From Gemmatimonadaceae bacterium (GTDB lineage Bacteria; Gemmatimonadota; Gemmatimonadetes; Gemmatimonadales; Gemmatimonadaceae), in contig JADLCY010000011.1 of the NCBI GenBank assembly GCA_020846935.1, positions 496,001-560,000 on the forward strand: 64,000 nucleotides of DNA, read 5' to 3'. A program made the translations under genes and the position numbers. This document shows positions 34,687 through 42,822 of the stretch, piece after piece (the first letter of the stretch is position 1; every line of letters starts with the position of its first letter). The notes beneath the pieces were generated by a model. That model was given only the letters and a program-made list of their open reading frames with translations, ran no database searches and was not told the origin of the DNA.

Positions 34687-36632
34687 CAGAAGCCGTACGG
34701 GTCGTCCGCGGGCGTGGCGCGAAGCGAGGGGCCCGGGGTTGGCCGCGCCTCGGTGGGCGGAATGCGGCGACCGAACTGCTCCAGAAAGAACGCTTTCACG
34801 TGCCGCGGCCGCGTGCGCAGTACGGCGTCACGCGCCTTCACGATGTCGGCCTCGTCGTACAGCGCAAAGACCTGTTCGATCGACGCCATGGTGAGCGACG
34901 GGTCGACCTGGCGCAGGGTGCGCAGGATGCCGTCCGCGAACGGCACCTCGGCGGCCGGCGGAAACCGGCGCGCCCCTTCCCGCCCGGTGAGTACCGCCGG
35001 CCGCGGGAAGCGCACGAAGATCGGCTGTGCAAAGTGAGGATGACGCACCATCAGCTGCCCCTTGTCGAGCGTGGCCAGCTTGATTCGCGTGGCCGGTGAC
35101 AGCACGGCATACCCCGGAGTCGCCAGTTCGTCACCGTCCATTCGCCCGTACACCGCCGTGGCCGAGTTCCCGACGACCCGACGATGGACCTGCGAGCGGA
35201 ACTGCTGGGCGCTGAACAGCACAAGACCCAGGTACCGACCACGCTCGGCGATGTCGAGCAGCATCTTGCGGACGTAGGTCTCTGGGCCGTCCCCAGGGGC
35301 GTACTTGTTCAGTTCGTCCACGAACACCACGAGGTGATCGACACCGAGGCTGCGGCGCTCCAGGTGTTCCCTCAGCTTGGAGACGATCCGCGCGAAGACG
35401 AGGTCCTGCGCGTCGTCCTCGACGTTGGCCACGTCGATCACGTACACCGCCCGGTCCTCAAAGCTCCCGAACGGCAGGTCGCTGGCGTGACCGTCGTTGG
35501 TCACCAGCCCCTGGCAGCGCGTCGCGATGTTCGTGAGGCGATTGCGCACCTTGCGGATGGTGGCAATGTGGTGCGTCCGCCAGGACTCGTGGTTCCTCGC
35601 TTCCATGGCATGGATCACGTCCTTGAACCAGCGATCCAGCTCGCCGAAGCTCTGCACCCGATAGACCTGCGAGCCCAGCGCATCGTCCTGGAACTGCATC
35701 CCGACCACGCGCGAGGAGATGAAATCGATCAGCGCGTCGGCCTTGGCATCCACGTCATCCTTGTTGAGCAGCACCTCGGCGTACTGCAGGACTTCGTTGA
35801 GACCCCAGGTGAGCGCGGAGACGTTGTGCTGCAGCTGCTCGTTGGATCGCAGCGTATTGAGCGCCGCACCGCTCACCGTGTACGGGGCGAAGTACTTCAC
35901 GTTGGTGAACGGCGCGGCGGGAACGCCAAGCCGCTCGTACATCCTGACGTCCTCGTCCGGCAGCTCGGCGGCCTGGTCGAGGAAGCAGAGATCGGGGCCC
36001 TTCACGTTGAAGCAGACCGCGGCCACGCTGCCCTTGGCCGCCGGAAAGTGCGCGAAGATCGAGGCCAGCAGCCACTCCACCGCCGAGGTCTTGGTCGCCA
36101 GTCCCGAGACGCCCGTGATGTTCAGGTGCGCGGCCTCGGGGCCAAGCAGGAACTCGGCGTCGAGGTAGACCGGCGACTCGGTGCCGCCACCGCGGTACAC
36201 GCCGATCGGGATGCCCGTATTGGTGCCCTCCTGCAGGTACGCGTCCATGCGGAGCGCGACCTGCACGTCGGCGTCGGTGGTGAGGTACACGGCGCCGAAC
36301 GGCACGGGCTGGAGCGGCTCGTCCGGCACCTGCCGGAGCACGGCGGCCGTGTAGATGCGGATCTCGGCGCGTTGCGTGTGTGACACCGCCGCCTTCGACG
36401 GGTCGGCGTCATACCCAAGGACGTCGTGCAGCGGCGAGACGAGGTCGCTGTAGCTCTGTCCCTCGGTGACCACGCCATAGACCTGCGGAATCGTGTTGTT
36501 GACGGGGTCCCGGCCTTCGACGCGCACGATCGTCCCGATCCCCACCGGCGAGTCCAGGGAGGTCCAGAAATGAAACTCGTGCGGCGTATTCGGCCGACGC
36601 TCCGTGGCGACGACGCGACCGAGCAGAGACAA
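34686..36632 (-). CDS. HerA-type hexameric DNA translocase (DUF87 ATPase)
   Basis: 648 residues from a TTG. The N-terminal HAS-barrel-like region (SLLGRVVATE..., VGIGTIVRVEG) is followed by the ATPase: a Walker-A-like ITGVSGLATKTSAVEWLLAS (residues 172-191), where GVSGLATKTS departs from the usual GxxGxGKT but is seen in bacterial HerA relatives. Walker B is VVFVDELNKYAP, with a later arginine-rich R-G-R-Y. In archaea HerA pumps DNA into the NurA nuclease after Mre11-Rad50 trimming. Here it heads an operon with mre11 and rad50, and NurA lies 4.8 kb upstream on the same strand. Confidence 0.9.
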   Translation of the reverse strand: MSLLGRVVATERRPNTPHEFHFWTSLDSPVGIGTIVRVEGRDPVNNTIPQVYGVVTEGQSYSDLVSPLHDVLGYDADPSKAAVSHTQRAEIRIYTAAVLRQVPDEPLQPVPFGAVYLTTDADVQVALRMDAYLQEGTNTGIPIGVYRGGGTESPVYLDAEFLLGPEAAHLNITGVSGLATKTSAVEWLLASIFAHFPAAKGSVAAVCFNVKGPDLCFLDQAAELPDEDVRMYERLGVPAAPFTNVKYFAPYTVSGAALNTLRSNEQLQHNVSALTWGLNEVLQYAEVLLNKDDVDAKADALIDFISSRVVGMQFQDDALGSQVYRVQSFGELDRWFKDVIHAMEARNHESWRTHHIATIRKVRNRLTNIATRCQGLVTNDGHASDLPFGSFEDRAVYVIDVANVEDDAQDLVFARIVSKLREHLERRSLGVDHLVVFVDELNKYAPGDGPETYVRKMLLDIAERGRYLGLVLFSAQQFRSQVHRRVVGNSATAVYGRMDGDELATPGYAVLSPATRIKLATLDKGQLMVRHPHFAQPIFVRFPRPAVLTGREGARRFPPAAEVPFADGILRTLRQVDPSLTMASIEQVFALYDEADIVKARDAVLRTRPRHVKAFFLEQFGRRIPPTEARPTPGPSLRATPADDPYGF

Positions 36633-36775
36633 GGCGTGATCGGTTGGAAGGTGAAGCGGCGCGACGACTCACGCGCACGCAGGAGGGCCCCCGCGCACCC
36701 GCCCCGGCGCCGCACCGCTCGCGGTAAGCTAAGGGAGCCGACGGACGTTCGCGTGATGCGTCGGGCCCGAACGAA

Positions 36776-36823
36776 CGGGTGGGCCGGCGCAAAGGTCTCG
36801 CGACCCTCACACCGGCCCACCCG
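36776..36823. terminator. Long inverted repeat, probable terminator of the pilin operon
   Basis: A perfect 12-bp stem CGGGTGGGCCGG/CCGGCCCACCCG with a 24-nt loop that itself holds a GGTC-TCGC-GACC hairpin. It lies 44 bp after the last pilin gene and upstream of herA. On the minus strand it is followed by TTCGTTCG rather than a pure T-tract. Confidence 0.6.
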
Positions 36824-36866
36824 GGCCCCTCCCCCAACCTCTCGAGTCGGCTTCTTCGCAGCCTCG

Positions 36867-39059
36867 CTACGGCGCCGACTGCAGGCGTCGGAAGAACTGC
36901 GCCACGCCCATGGTGTTGAACACCGCCGGATCGAGCTCGTAGAACTCGTTGTCCAGGTACCTGCCTGTCAGTGGGAAGTACGGCGGCGAATCCACGTCGA
37001 GACATGCGTCCTTCACCCGGTTCTCGGCAAAGCCCGTGTTGGACCCCGAGAACGTCGCGCTGATCGCGCGCAGGATCACGCCACCCGCCTGCGCGATGCA
37101 ACCACCGGACGTGACGACCGTATAACCGGCCACCGGCGTGCACTGCCGGCCGGCGCTCGGTCCCGAATTGAACGACTCAACCCCAAACGTGGCGTTGGTA
37201 TTGGAGACGCCGCTCAGGGTCACGGCGTGAAGATGGAAGTCCTGGTTGTCGTCCAGGAACACGGTGGGCGCACCCGATCCGTCCATCGTCCGCGGACGAT
37301 TCAGGTTGTTGTTCGCGATCATCAGGTTGTTCCCCGTGATGATGCCCAGGAGGTTCTGGCAGATCGGCAGCGACGCGGGGTTCGTGACGTAGGTGAGGTC
37401 GTCGATGAACGTGCCGCTGCCGGAGATGTAGAGCGTTGCCCGGCCCCGGAACGTTCCGGACAGGAAGATGTCGCCGTTCACGTAGATGACGCCCTTCGAC
37501 GTAAGGTTCTGCGTGCGGTGCACGGGCCAGAGCCTCGGCTCCTCGATCAGCTGTCGGCGCGTGACACCCGCCGTGAAGAAGCTGGACGAGTAACCGGGCC
37601 ACGCGCGCCAGGTGCCCGTCTTGGTAACGGCGGTAAACGTCGTGTCTTCGCCGCCGCGCTTGGACGCGTCAGGCAGCGTGTCGATCGACTGGTTGGCTGC
37701 GGCCGGGAACGCGCGCAGCAAGCCAGGCCGTTCGGTCGGCATCAACCGGGGATCGCCGGCGGGATAGCAGCGCCCGGTCGATGTCGCGGGCGCGGTCTGC
37801 ACGCGCATCACCTGCGCCTTGCGCGCCGAGTAGCGCCACACGCTGTCCATGAATCGTTTGGCGCCCACCAGGTTGCCGGCGTGGATGCGCGAGGGGATCA
37901 GCGCCGTCGGGATCGCGCTCAGCGTATCGGCCAGCCACTTGTACCGCACGTCGACCGTATCGAACGCGGCGAGCGGAACGAACGTCTGCCGTGCGGGATT
38001 GCCCATCGGCACCCAGAGCCCGCACTGGTTGTTGATCGCGCTCTTCTGCAGCGAGGTACCACCTCCCACATACGCCTGGAACGTGGTCCCCGACGGCGTG
38101 CTCATTCGGAGCAGCGTGGTGTCCGTGCCACCGGAGACGAACGGCGCCACTGCGGAGCCGTTGGCCCACGGGTTGTTGGTACCGCCGCTGCGCCCATCGA
38201 ACACGCGGAAGTAGCCCTCGGCAGCGCCGGTGAGCGCCCCGTCGCCATCGAGATCGACGGCCGTGAACTCCAGGCGGCTCCCGCCGGTCGTGCCGACGTA
38301 CGCGGCCGGCGTGAGGCTCAGGCTCGCCGACGACGCATAGCCCGGCATCCAGGACAGGCGCGCAACGCTCGGAAAACGAATGACCGGGTGCGCGTTGATC
38401 TTGGCCGACTGATACTGTCCCGTGCCGTTCACGGTGCCGACTGCGCTCACCGTATCAGTGTGAATCACGCCAGGCGCGGAGCCGCAGTTCTTCCAGTTCT
38501 GGTTGGAGTGCGAGCGACCACGCAGGATTTCACCCGTGGTGTAGCACGCGCCCGTGGCCCAGGTGTCCACGAACATGGCATAGCGAGCAAAGTTCTCGGC
38601 CTGCAGTTCGAGTCGCCGCACGTGGCGCGCGCCGCCGTTGTCGTAGGCCACCGCGACCAGCTCGACGAATCGCCCGTACTGACCGGTCGAGTTGCCGCCC
38701 GGGCCCACGTAGAGGTCGACGAGCACCTTGGGCACCTGCTGACCGCCGGCGTCCGTCACCACCTGACCGTTCATCAGCTGGAGGTACAGCGAGTCCGGCA
38801 GGACGAGCGTCGAGTCCTCCGTGACGCGCGACTTGCCGATCGCCAGCGCCCATTCGGCCGCGTAGCGATAGTCGCGCTCGCGGTCATAGAGCTTGGTGAG
38901 GATCGTGGTGCTGCTGCCCATGTAGATCGCCGAGATCGCCAGCCCGCCAAGGGCGAGCGTGAAGATCATGGTGAGCATCAGGGCCGAGCCGCGGCGCGCG
39001 CGCGTGACGCGCCTGGACGCCGAGGTCGGAGTGGCGGAGGTCTGCATGGTGTGCTCCAT
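36867..39059 (-). CDS. PilX-type pilus assembly / minor pilin-associated protein
   Basis: 730 residues; an ATG 12 bp inside, preceded by GGAG, is a plausible alternative start. The N-terminus is a basic leader plus one hydrophobic helix (RRGSALMLTMIFTLALGGLAISAIYM) like PilX/DUF4900 proteins, which lack the strict prepilin Gly-Phe-Glu motif. The long exported part is beta-rich, with paired cysteines and a GTFIDDLTYVTNP... right-handed-helix-like section near residues 560-680 (GVIYVNGDIFLSGTFRGRATLYISG). The fourth and last gene of the pilin operon, 3 bp after pilW. It probably caps or primes the type IV pilus or pseudopilus. Confidence 0.78.
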   Translation of the reverse strand: MEHTMQTSATPTSASRRVTRARRGSALMLTMIFTLALGGLAISAIYMGSSTTILTKLYDRERDYRYAAEWALAIGKSRVTEDSTLVLPDSLYLQLMNGQVVTDAGGQQVPKVLVDLYVGPGGNSTGQYGRFVELVAVAYDNGGARHVRRLELQAENFARYAMFVDTWATGACYTTGEILRGRSHSNQNWKNCGSAPGVIHTDTVSAVGTVNGTGQYQSAKINAHPVIRFPSVARLSWMPGYASSASLSLTPAAYVGTTGGSRLEFTAVDLDGDGALTGAAEGYFRVFDGRSGGTNNPWANGSAVAPFVSGGTDTTLLRMSTPSGTTFQAYVGGGTSLQKSAINNQCGLWVPMGNPARQTFVPLAAFDTVDVRYKWLADTLSAIPTALIPSRIHAGNLVGAKRFMDSVWRYSARKAQVMRVQTAPATSTGRCYPAGDPRLMPTERPGLLRAFPAAANQSIDTLPDASKRGGEDTTFTAVTKTGTWRAWPGYSSSFFTAGVTRRQLIEEPRLWPVHRTQNLTSKGVIYVNGDIFLSGTFRGRATLYISGSGTFIDDLTYVTNPASLPICQNLLGIITGNNLMIANNNLNRPRTMDGSGAPTVFLDDNQDFHLHAVTLSGVSNTNATFGVESFNSGPSAGRQCTPVAGYTVVTSGGCIAQAGGVILRAISATFSGSNTGFAENRVKDACLDVDSPPYFPLTGRYLDNEFYELDPAVFNTMGVAQFFRRLQSAP

Positions 39060-39062
39060 GGC

Positions 39063-40244
39063 CTAGTGAATCACGGTGCCGCTGGTCATGATCGTCGAGT
39101 TGGCTGGCGAGCAGTCCTGCGCCGCGACGCCATACTGGAACGTGTCGCCGACCTGGATGTCGAAATCGTCCCACGTGTAGGGACCGCCGGCCTTGCCAAC
39201 GACGGCCACCGGCTCATCCCACGGGTCACCCACCTTGCGGCGGAAGATGGCGTAGCGTTCGACATCCTTTTCGCCCGAGGCCTCGTCACCCGACGCGTTG
39301 AACGTGAGGGTCACGTGGTCGGTGACGCCGGGCGTCACCACCACGACCGAGGCCGTCGGAATGCTGGGGTTGAGCGGGACGTCGCCACAGGCGTTGCGCT
39401 GCGACAGGCCGATGTTGGCCAGGTTGGTCTGCGTGCTGACGTAGCGCTCCCACGCCTTGGGCTGGTTGTTCAGGTCGTAGCCGTGGAAGATCCCGCGCAC
39501 CGACAGCGTGACGGTGCGAATGGAGTCGGCGACGCTGCCGGCGGCGTCCCACAGGATGGGCAGTGACGCCGTCGGGATCGAGTCCACGATGCCCGTGGAA
39601 TAGATGCGACGGTACACAAACAGCGGCGTGCCGGCCGGCACGCGCAGGCCGCGGGCGATCACCTGCACCGGACCGTCGTTCACGCGGCGGAACAGCACGT
39701 ACTCGTCCGTGGCCGGCGTCGCCGTGGAGTCCACCGACGCCCAGTACGACACCGTTTCCGCGGTGCTGAGGAGCCCGTTCTGGTCGCGATACACGTAGTC
39801 CGGATAGTTCTTCGACGAGAGCGGGAGCTGGATCATGTTGGTCCCCGGCAGCGCCGTCGTGAGGCTCGGCGGCACGTTCGGGTCGTAGTAGACCGCATTC
39901 ATGTCGACCGTGTCGTTCGCCACGAGGTTCGTGTTGAACGTGACAGCGAACGCGGCGGCCTGTACGATCTTGGGCTGGTTGCGCGGAATGCCGGCGACCG
40001 GCTGCATCGGCGTGACCGCGATGCCGATGTTGCGCAGCTCGCGATCGACGGTGTTCTGGGCAAACCGCGCCGTCTGCTGCGCGTCGGTGCGCGCGAGGTT
40101 CTGCTGCAACTGCCGCATCTGCAGCGTGAAGAACGGCACCGCCGCCGCAAAGACGGAGATGGTGAGCGTCATCGACAGCAGCAACTCCGCGAGGGTGAAT
40201 CCCTCGCGAGCGCGCCGGGCGGGTACTCTGCGCGTGAGTGTCAT
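39063..40244 (-). CDS. PilW-type minor pilin
   Basis: 393 residues starting at the ATG that shares a base with the pilV stop (TGATG). It has a prepilin-type leader and cleavage site AREGFTLAELLLSMTLTISV, with Gly-Phe and Glu5 after the cut, then the hydrophobic alpha1 helix. The mature region holds MRQLQQNLARTDAQQTARFAQNTVDRELRNIGIAV, typical of PilW, followed by a large beta domain ending with a fibronectin-like section. Inner-membrane inserted, then assembled at the pilus tip. It lies between pilV and pilX in the operon. Confidence 0.85.
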   Translation of the reverse strand: MTLTRRVPARRAREGFTLAELLLSMTLTISVFAAAVPFFTLQMRQLQQNLARTDAQQTARFAQNTVDRELRNIGIAVTPMQPVAGIPRNQPKIVQAAAFAVTFNTNLVANDTVDMNAVYYDPNVPPSLTTALPGTNMIQLPLSSKNYPDYVYRDQNGLLSTAETVSYWASVDSTATPATDEYVLFRRVNDGPVQVIARGLRVPAGTPLFVYRRIYSTGIVDSIPTASLPILWDAAGSVADSIRTVTLSVRGIFHGYDLNNQPKAWERYVSTQTNLANIGLSQRNACGDVPLNPSIPTASVVVVTPGVTDHVTLTFNASGDEASGEKDVERYAIFRRKVGDPWDEPVAVVGKAGGPYTWDDFDIQVGDTFQYGVAAQDCSPANSTIMTSGTVIH

Positions 40245-40627
40245 CAGAACCTGGCGATGGCGGAGGTCTTGCGGATCGGCTTGGCCATGGTGGCGCGGTT
40301 CACGGATACCGTGATGGTCTTGAAGTCCAGGGCCGGCGTCTGCGTGCGTACGATCAGGGTCTGGCGGACGAACACGACGCCACTGACCGTGATCGCATGC
40401 GAGCCGGCCAGCGTGTCCATCGTCGTGTAGTTGCGCTCGGCCTTGATGCGCTCGATGCGTTCCGTCGCGATGTCGAGGGCCGTGTTCTGCAGAGACGTCT
40501 TCTGGTTGGTGCTGGCGAACTTCCGGCCGTATTCGGCCATGCCGAGCAGCGCGGTGCCCAGGATCGTGAGGGCCACCATCACCTCGAGCAGGGAGAGTCC
40601 GCGGCGTGGGCTGGTCGCAGGGCGCAT
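40244..40627 (-). CDS. PilV/GspI-type minor pilin
   Basis: 127 residues. The prepilin peptidase site RRGLSLLEVMVALTILGTALLG has Glu5, a leucine replacing the usual Phe at +1, and is followed by the alpha1 helix. The small beta domain has NYTTMDTLAGSHAITV and closing strands RTQTPALDFKTITVSVNR. Its ends overlap its neighbours by one base on both sides (TGATG), so translation is coupled through the operon. Confidence 0.82.
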   Translation of the reverse strand: MRPATSPRRGLSLLEVMVALTILGTALLGMAEYGRKFASTNQKTSLQNTALDIATERIERIKAERNYTTMDTLAGSHAITVSGVVFVRQTLIVRTQTPALDFKTITVSVNRATMAKPIRKTSAIARF

Positions 40628-41214
40628 CAGTTGGTCCTCTTCCAGGTGGTGCCGTCGTAGCGATAAGCCTCGGTCCGTCCCGAGGCCTGCGCGACGCGCA
40701 CAAGGCGGTAGTCGAGCGTGGCGCCCCGACTCGAGGTCAGGTAGATGTCGAGATCGGTGGCCGTCGCACCGTCACGCAGGAACTGGATGGCCTTGAGGCC
40801 GCCGATGTTGCAGAGGCCAGGACCCACGAGGGCCCCGCTCACCGCCGTGCCACCAAAGCCCGTGGGCGGGACCGAGAACTTGGCGCCGTCATCGAGCGGG
40901 CGAACCGTCTTGCGTTCGGCCGGATCGGCCATGCAGTCGTTGTCCGCGTCCTCGAGGATCTCGAGCGTGTTGTTCGCAAGGTTGAAGCCGACGACCACGT
41001 TCGTCTGTCGCATGATCGCGTTGCGATGGGCGCCCTGCATCACCGAGCGCACGGTCCGCATCGCGGCCTCCGCGCGGAACTTTTCGTAGTTGAGGCGCGG
41101 TACGGCCCAGCCAGCGATCAGCCCGACCATGATGAGCACGACCACCAGCTCGAGGAGCGTGAAGCCCCTCCGCGAACCGGTCAGTGCCGCCGCCCTCCCT
41201 CGTGCTCGTTCCAT
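40627..41214 (-). CDS. FimT/GspH-type minor pilin
   Basis: 195 residues; start ATG with GGAGG 4 bases upstream. Prepilin motif SRRGFTLLELVVVLIMVGLIAGWAVP with Phe+1 and Glu+5 is ideal. The globular part is GspH/FimT-like: VRSVMQGAHRNAIMRQTNVVVGF, then LEILEDADNDCMADPAERKTV. FimT proteins have been linked to DNA uptake by type IV pili in some bacteria; nothing here proves that role. First gene of the operon, read from the promoter at 41289-41317. Confidence 0.85.
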   Translation of the reverse strand: MERARGRAAALTGSRRGFTLLELVVVLIMVGLIAGWAVPRLNYEKFRAEAAMRTVRSVMQGAHRNAIMRQTNVVVGFNLANNTLEILEDADNDCMADPAERKTVRPLDDGAKFSVPPTGFGGTAVSGALVGPGLCNIGGLKAIQFLRDGATATDLDIYLTSSRGATLDYRLVRVAQASGRTEAYRYDGTTWKRTN

Positions 41215-41288
41215 ACGCCCTCCGATGCAGTGCGGACCGTGCCTCAACCGCCGTCGGGCCGAGCCGGGCGGGCCCGGACACGGCGCCG

Positions 41289-41317
41289 TGTGTACCAGAC
41301 GAGGCACCGGGCATCAA
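41289..41317 (-). promoter_or_regulatory. Candidate sigma70-type promoter of the pilin operon
   Basis: On the minus strand: TTGATG (41312-41317), 17-bp spacer, TACACA (41289-41294), giving a leader of about 70 nt before the FimT ATG at 41214. Confidence 0.45.
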
Positions 41318-41473
41318 GTTACGGGCAGCCGGCGGGGCCGACTGTCACGCGCAAGGTGGGGAATGTCACGCTGTTAGCTGCATCACGAACGCGCCGGAAT
41401 GCGTCATCGGGACGCAAACGCCGGGCAGCGAGGTCACACTATGGATGTGGCACCGGTCACGATGCCCGTGTGC

Positions 41474-42463
41474 CTAACGACCCATCGTCGCCCGCAGAAA
41501 CTCCTCGCAGTTCCGGATGCCGTAGGACATCGTGTCCCATCGACCGTCCGGCAGGGCTACCGGCGAACGCTCGGCGACCACCCAGGCCGAACGCTCGTCC
41601 GCGAGCGACGCGCCGCCGCGCTCGAAGTCCGCGAGCGGAATCTCGACCCGCACCAGGCCCCAGAACGGATCGCGCTGCCGCGCGTCCCGCAGCCGCAGGT
41701 ACCAGGTCGCCACGGGTCGACGTCGCCGGTGCTCGACGATCAGCACCGACGACCGCTCGGCCTCGCCCAGTCCAAAGACGGTCGCAAGGTCCGACTCCGC
41801 GACGTAGAGCGTCTGGTGGCTCTTCACGACGCCCACCGCGCGGGCGGACGCGTGCACGACGTCGCTGGTCGGCAAGCCGCCGTCGAGGTAGACCGTGCCC
41901 TCGCCCGCCGCGCAGAAGTCCGCCGCAAGATCCCGTTCGATCACTTCACGATCCTGCGTGACCGCGTTCGCCGCGTCCTGCAATGCGCGCAGCGGGTGGA
42001 CCTCGCCGCCATCGCCCGCCGCCTCGGGCGCGACCTCGCGCGCCTCGACACCACTCGACGCCACCGCCTCGCGCTCGTTGGTCGACAGGCGGGACCACGG
42101 CGCGTAGAGGGCCGCGCCCTGCCGCGGCGCCCCACGCCACGTGACGAGTCGGCCGTCGATCCGCTCGCGCACCACGGCGGCCACGCGGCCGTACACGACG
42201 GGCATCGTGCCGATCCATGCCACCTCGCGGCTCCGTTGCACACCATCGAGGAACGCGGTGAACGCCGCGGGAACATCGCGCGGCACCGCGTGGGCGCGCA
42301 GGCGCACTCCTTCGAGCAGTCGGGCCGGCCGGGTCTCGGGGCGCTCGATGCGAGCCAGCGCGATCTCGAGCGACGCACCGCTCTCTTCCACGCGCCGAAG
42401 CGACGGCATCCGCTCCAGCAGCCGCTCGAGCACGGCTCGCAGGGATGCCGGCGCCGTCACCAT
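41474..42463 (-). CDS. NurA-type 5'-3' DNA end-resection nuclease
   Basis: 329 residues. The NurA core is readable: FLDGVQRSREV with metal-binding Asp73, then an R-x2-I-E-R-D-L helix with Glu176, YLDGGLPTSD with Asp194 (the second DG motif), and AVGVVKSHQTLYV with the conserved Lys214. A DPFWGLVRVEIPL strand and a C-terminal SYGIRNCEEFLRA follow. In archaea NurA digests DNA pumped by HerA. The gene is on the same strand as herA, 4.8 kb upstream of it, with the pilin operon between. It follows the AsnC-like gene by 22 bp. Its TAG stop lies inside the octamer CGTTAGGC (41472-41479). Confidence 0.82.
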   Translation of the reverse strand: MVTAPASLRAVLERLLERMPSLRRVEESGASLEIALARIERPETRPARLLEGVRLRAHAVPRDVPAAFTAFLDGVQRSREVAWIGTMPVVYGRVAAVVRERIDGRLVTWRGAPRQGAALYAPWSRLSTNEREAVASSGVEAREVAPEAAGDGGEVHPLRALQDAANAVTQDREVIERDLAADFCAAGEGTVYLDGGLPTSDVVHASARAVGVVKSHQTLYVAESDLATVFGLGEAERSSVLIVEHRRRRPVATWYLRLRDARQRDPFWGLVRVEIPLADFERGGASLADERSAWVVAERSPVALPDGRWDTMSYGIRNCEEFLRATMGR

Positions 42464-42485
42464 CGCAGGTTCGATCGCGCGCGCG

Positions 42486-42764
42486 TCAGTCGACGCCGAT
42501 GTCCCACGCCTGCTCGAGGTCTTTGCGTGAGTAGGCGCGGAACGCGGTGAGCGTCTGCGTGCGCGTGATCCCCGGGACTGCGGGAAACTGTTCGGTCACA
42601 ACATCGGCGATCTGCTGGTACTCCGCCACGCGGACGATGGCGACGAGATCCCACTCGCCGGAGACCGAGTAGACCTCCTGCACACCCTCGATGCCAGCGA
42701 TCTCACGGGCCGTGTGCGGAATCCGCTTGGGGTCCGCCTTGATGAGGACGATGGTGGTGATCAT
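42486..42764 (-). CDS. Stand-alone Lrp/AsnC ligand-binding (RAM) domain protein
   Basis: 92 residues from ATG. The whole protein is the alpha-beta RAM fold: MITTIVLIKADP, VQEVYSVSGEWDLVAIVRV, then AYSRKDLEQAWDIGVD. The DNA-binding helix-turn-helix of Lrp/AsnC is absent, and no other frame upstream supplies one, so it is probably a small-molecule-binding or oligomerisation module rather than a repressor by itself. Located 22 bp upstream of nurA on the same strand. Proteins of this type commonly bind amino acids; the ligand here is unknown. Confidence 0.85.
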   Translation of the reverse strand: MITTIVLIKADPKRIPHTAREIAGIEGVQEVYSVSGEWDLVAIVRVAEYQQIADVVTEQFPAVPGITRTQTLTAFRAYSRKDLEQAWDIGVD

Positions 42765-42822
42765 GGGCGGAGATTCAACGGGTGACAAGCAGAGAGTTGC
42801 ATGGAGGCGCGGCGGGCTCGGT

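Noticed and set aside
36426-39566. A plus-strand open frame of over 1000 codons opposite the pilin genes
   Set aside because: It mirrors the herA 5' end and pilin genes, is Arg/His-rich and lacks any domain, whereas the minus-strand genes have prepilin motifs and coupled starts.
40247-40703. Extension of the PilW frame upstream into a larger fused protein
   Set aside because: The extra stretch is the shadow of the PilV gene in another frame. The ATG at the TGATG junction followed by a proper prepilin leader fixes the start at 40244.
36867-41214. Pilin operon as a mobile genetic island
   Set aside because: No integrase, transposase, tRNA, direct repeats or clear composition change could be seen at its ends. 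Only its position between nurA and herA hints at insertion.
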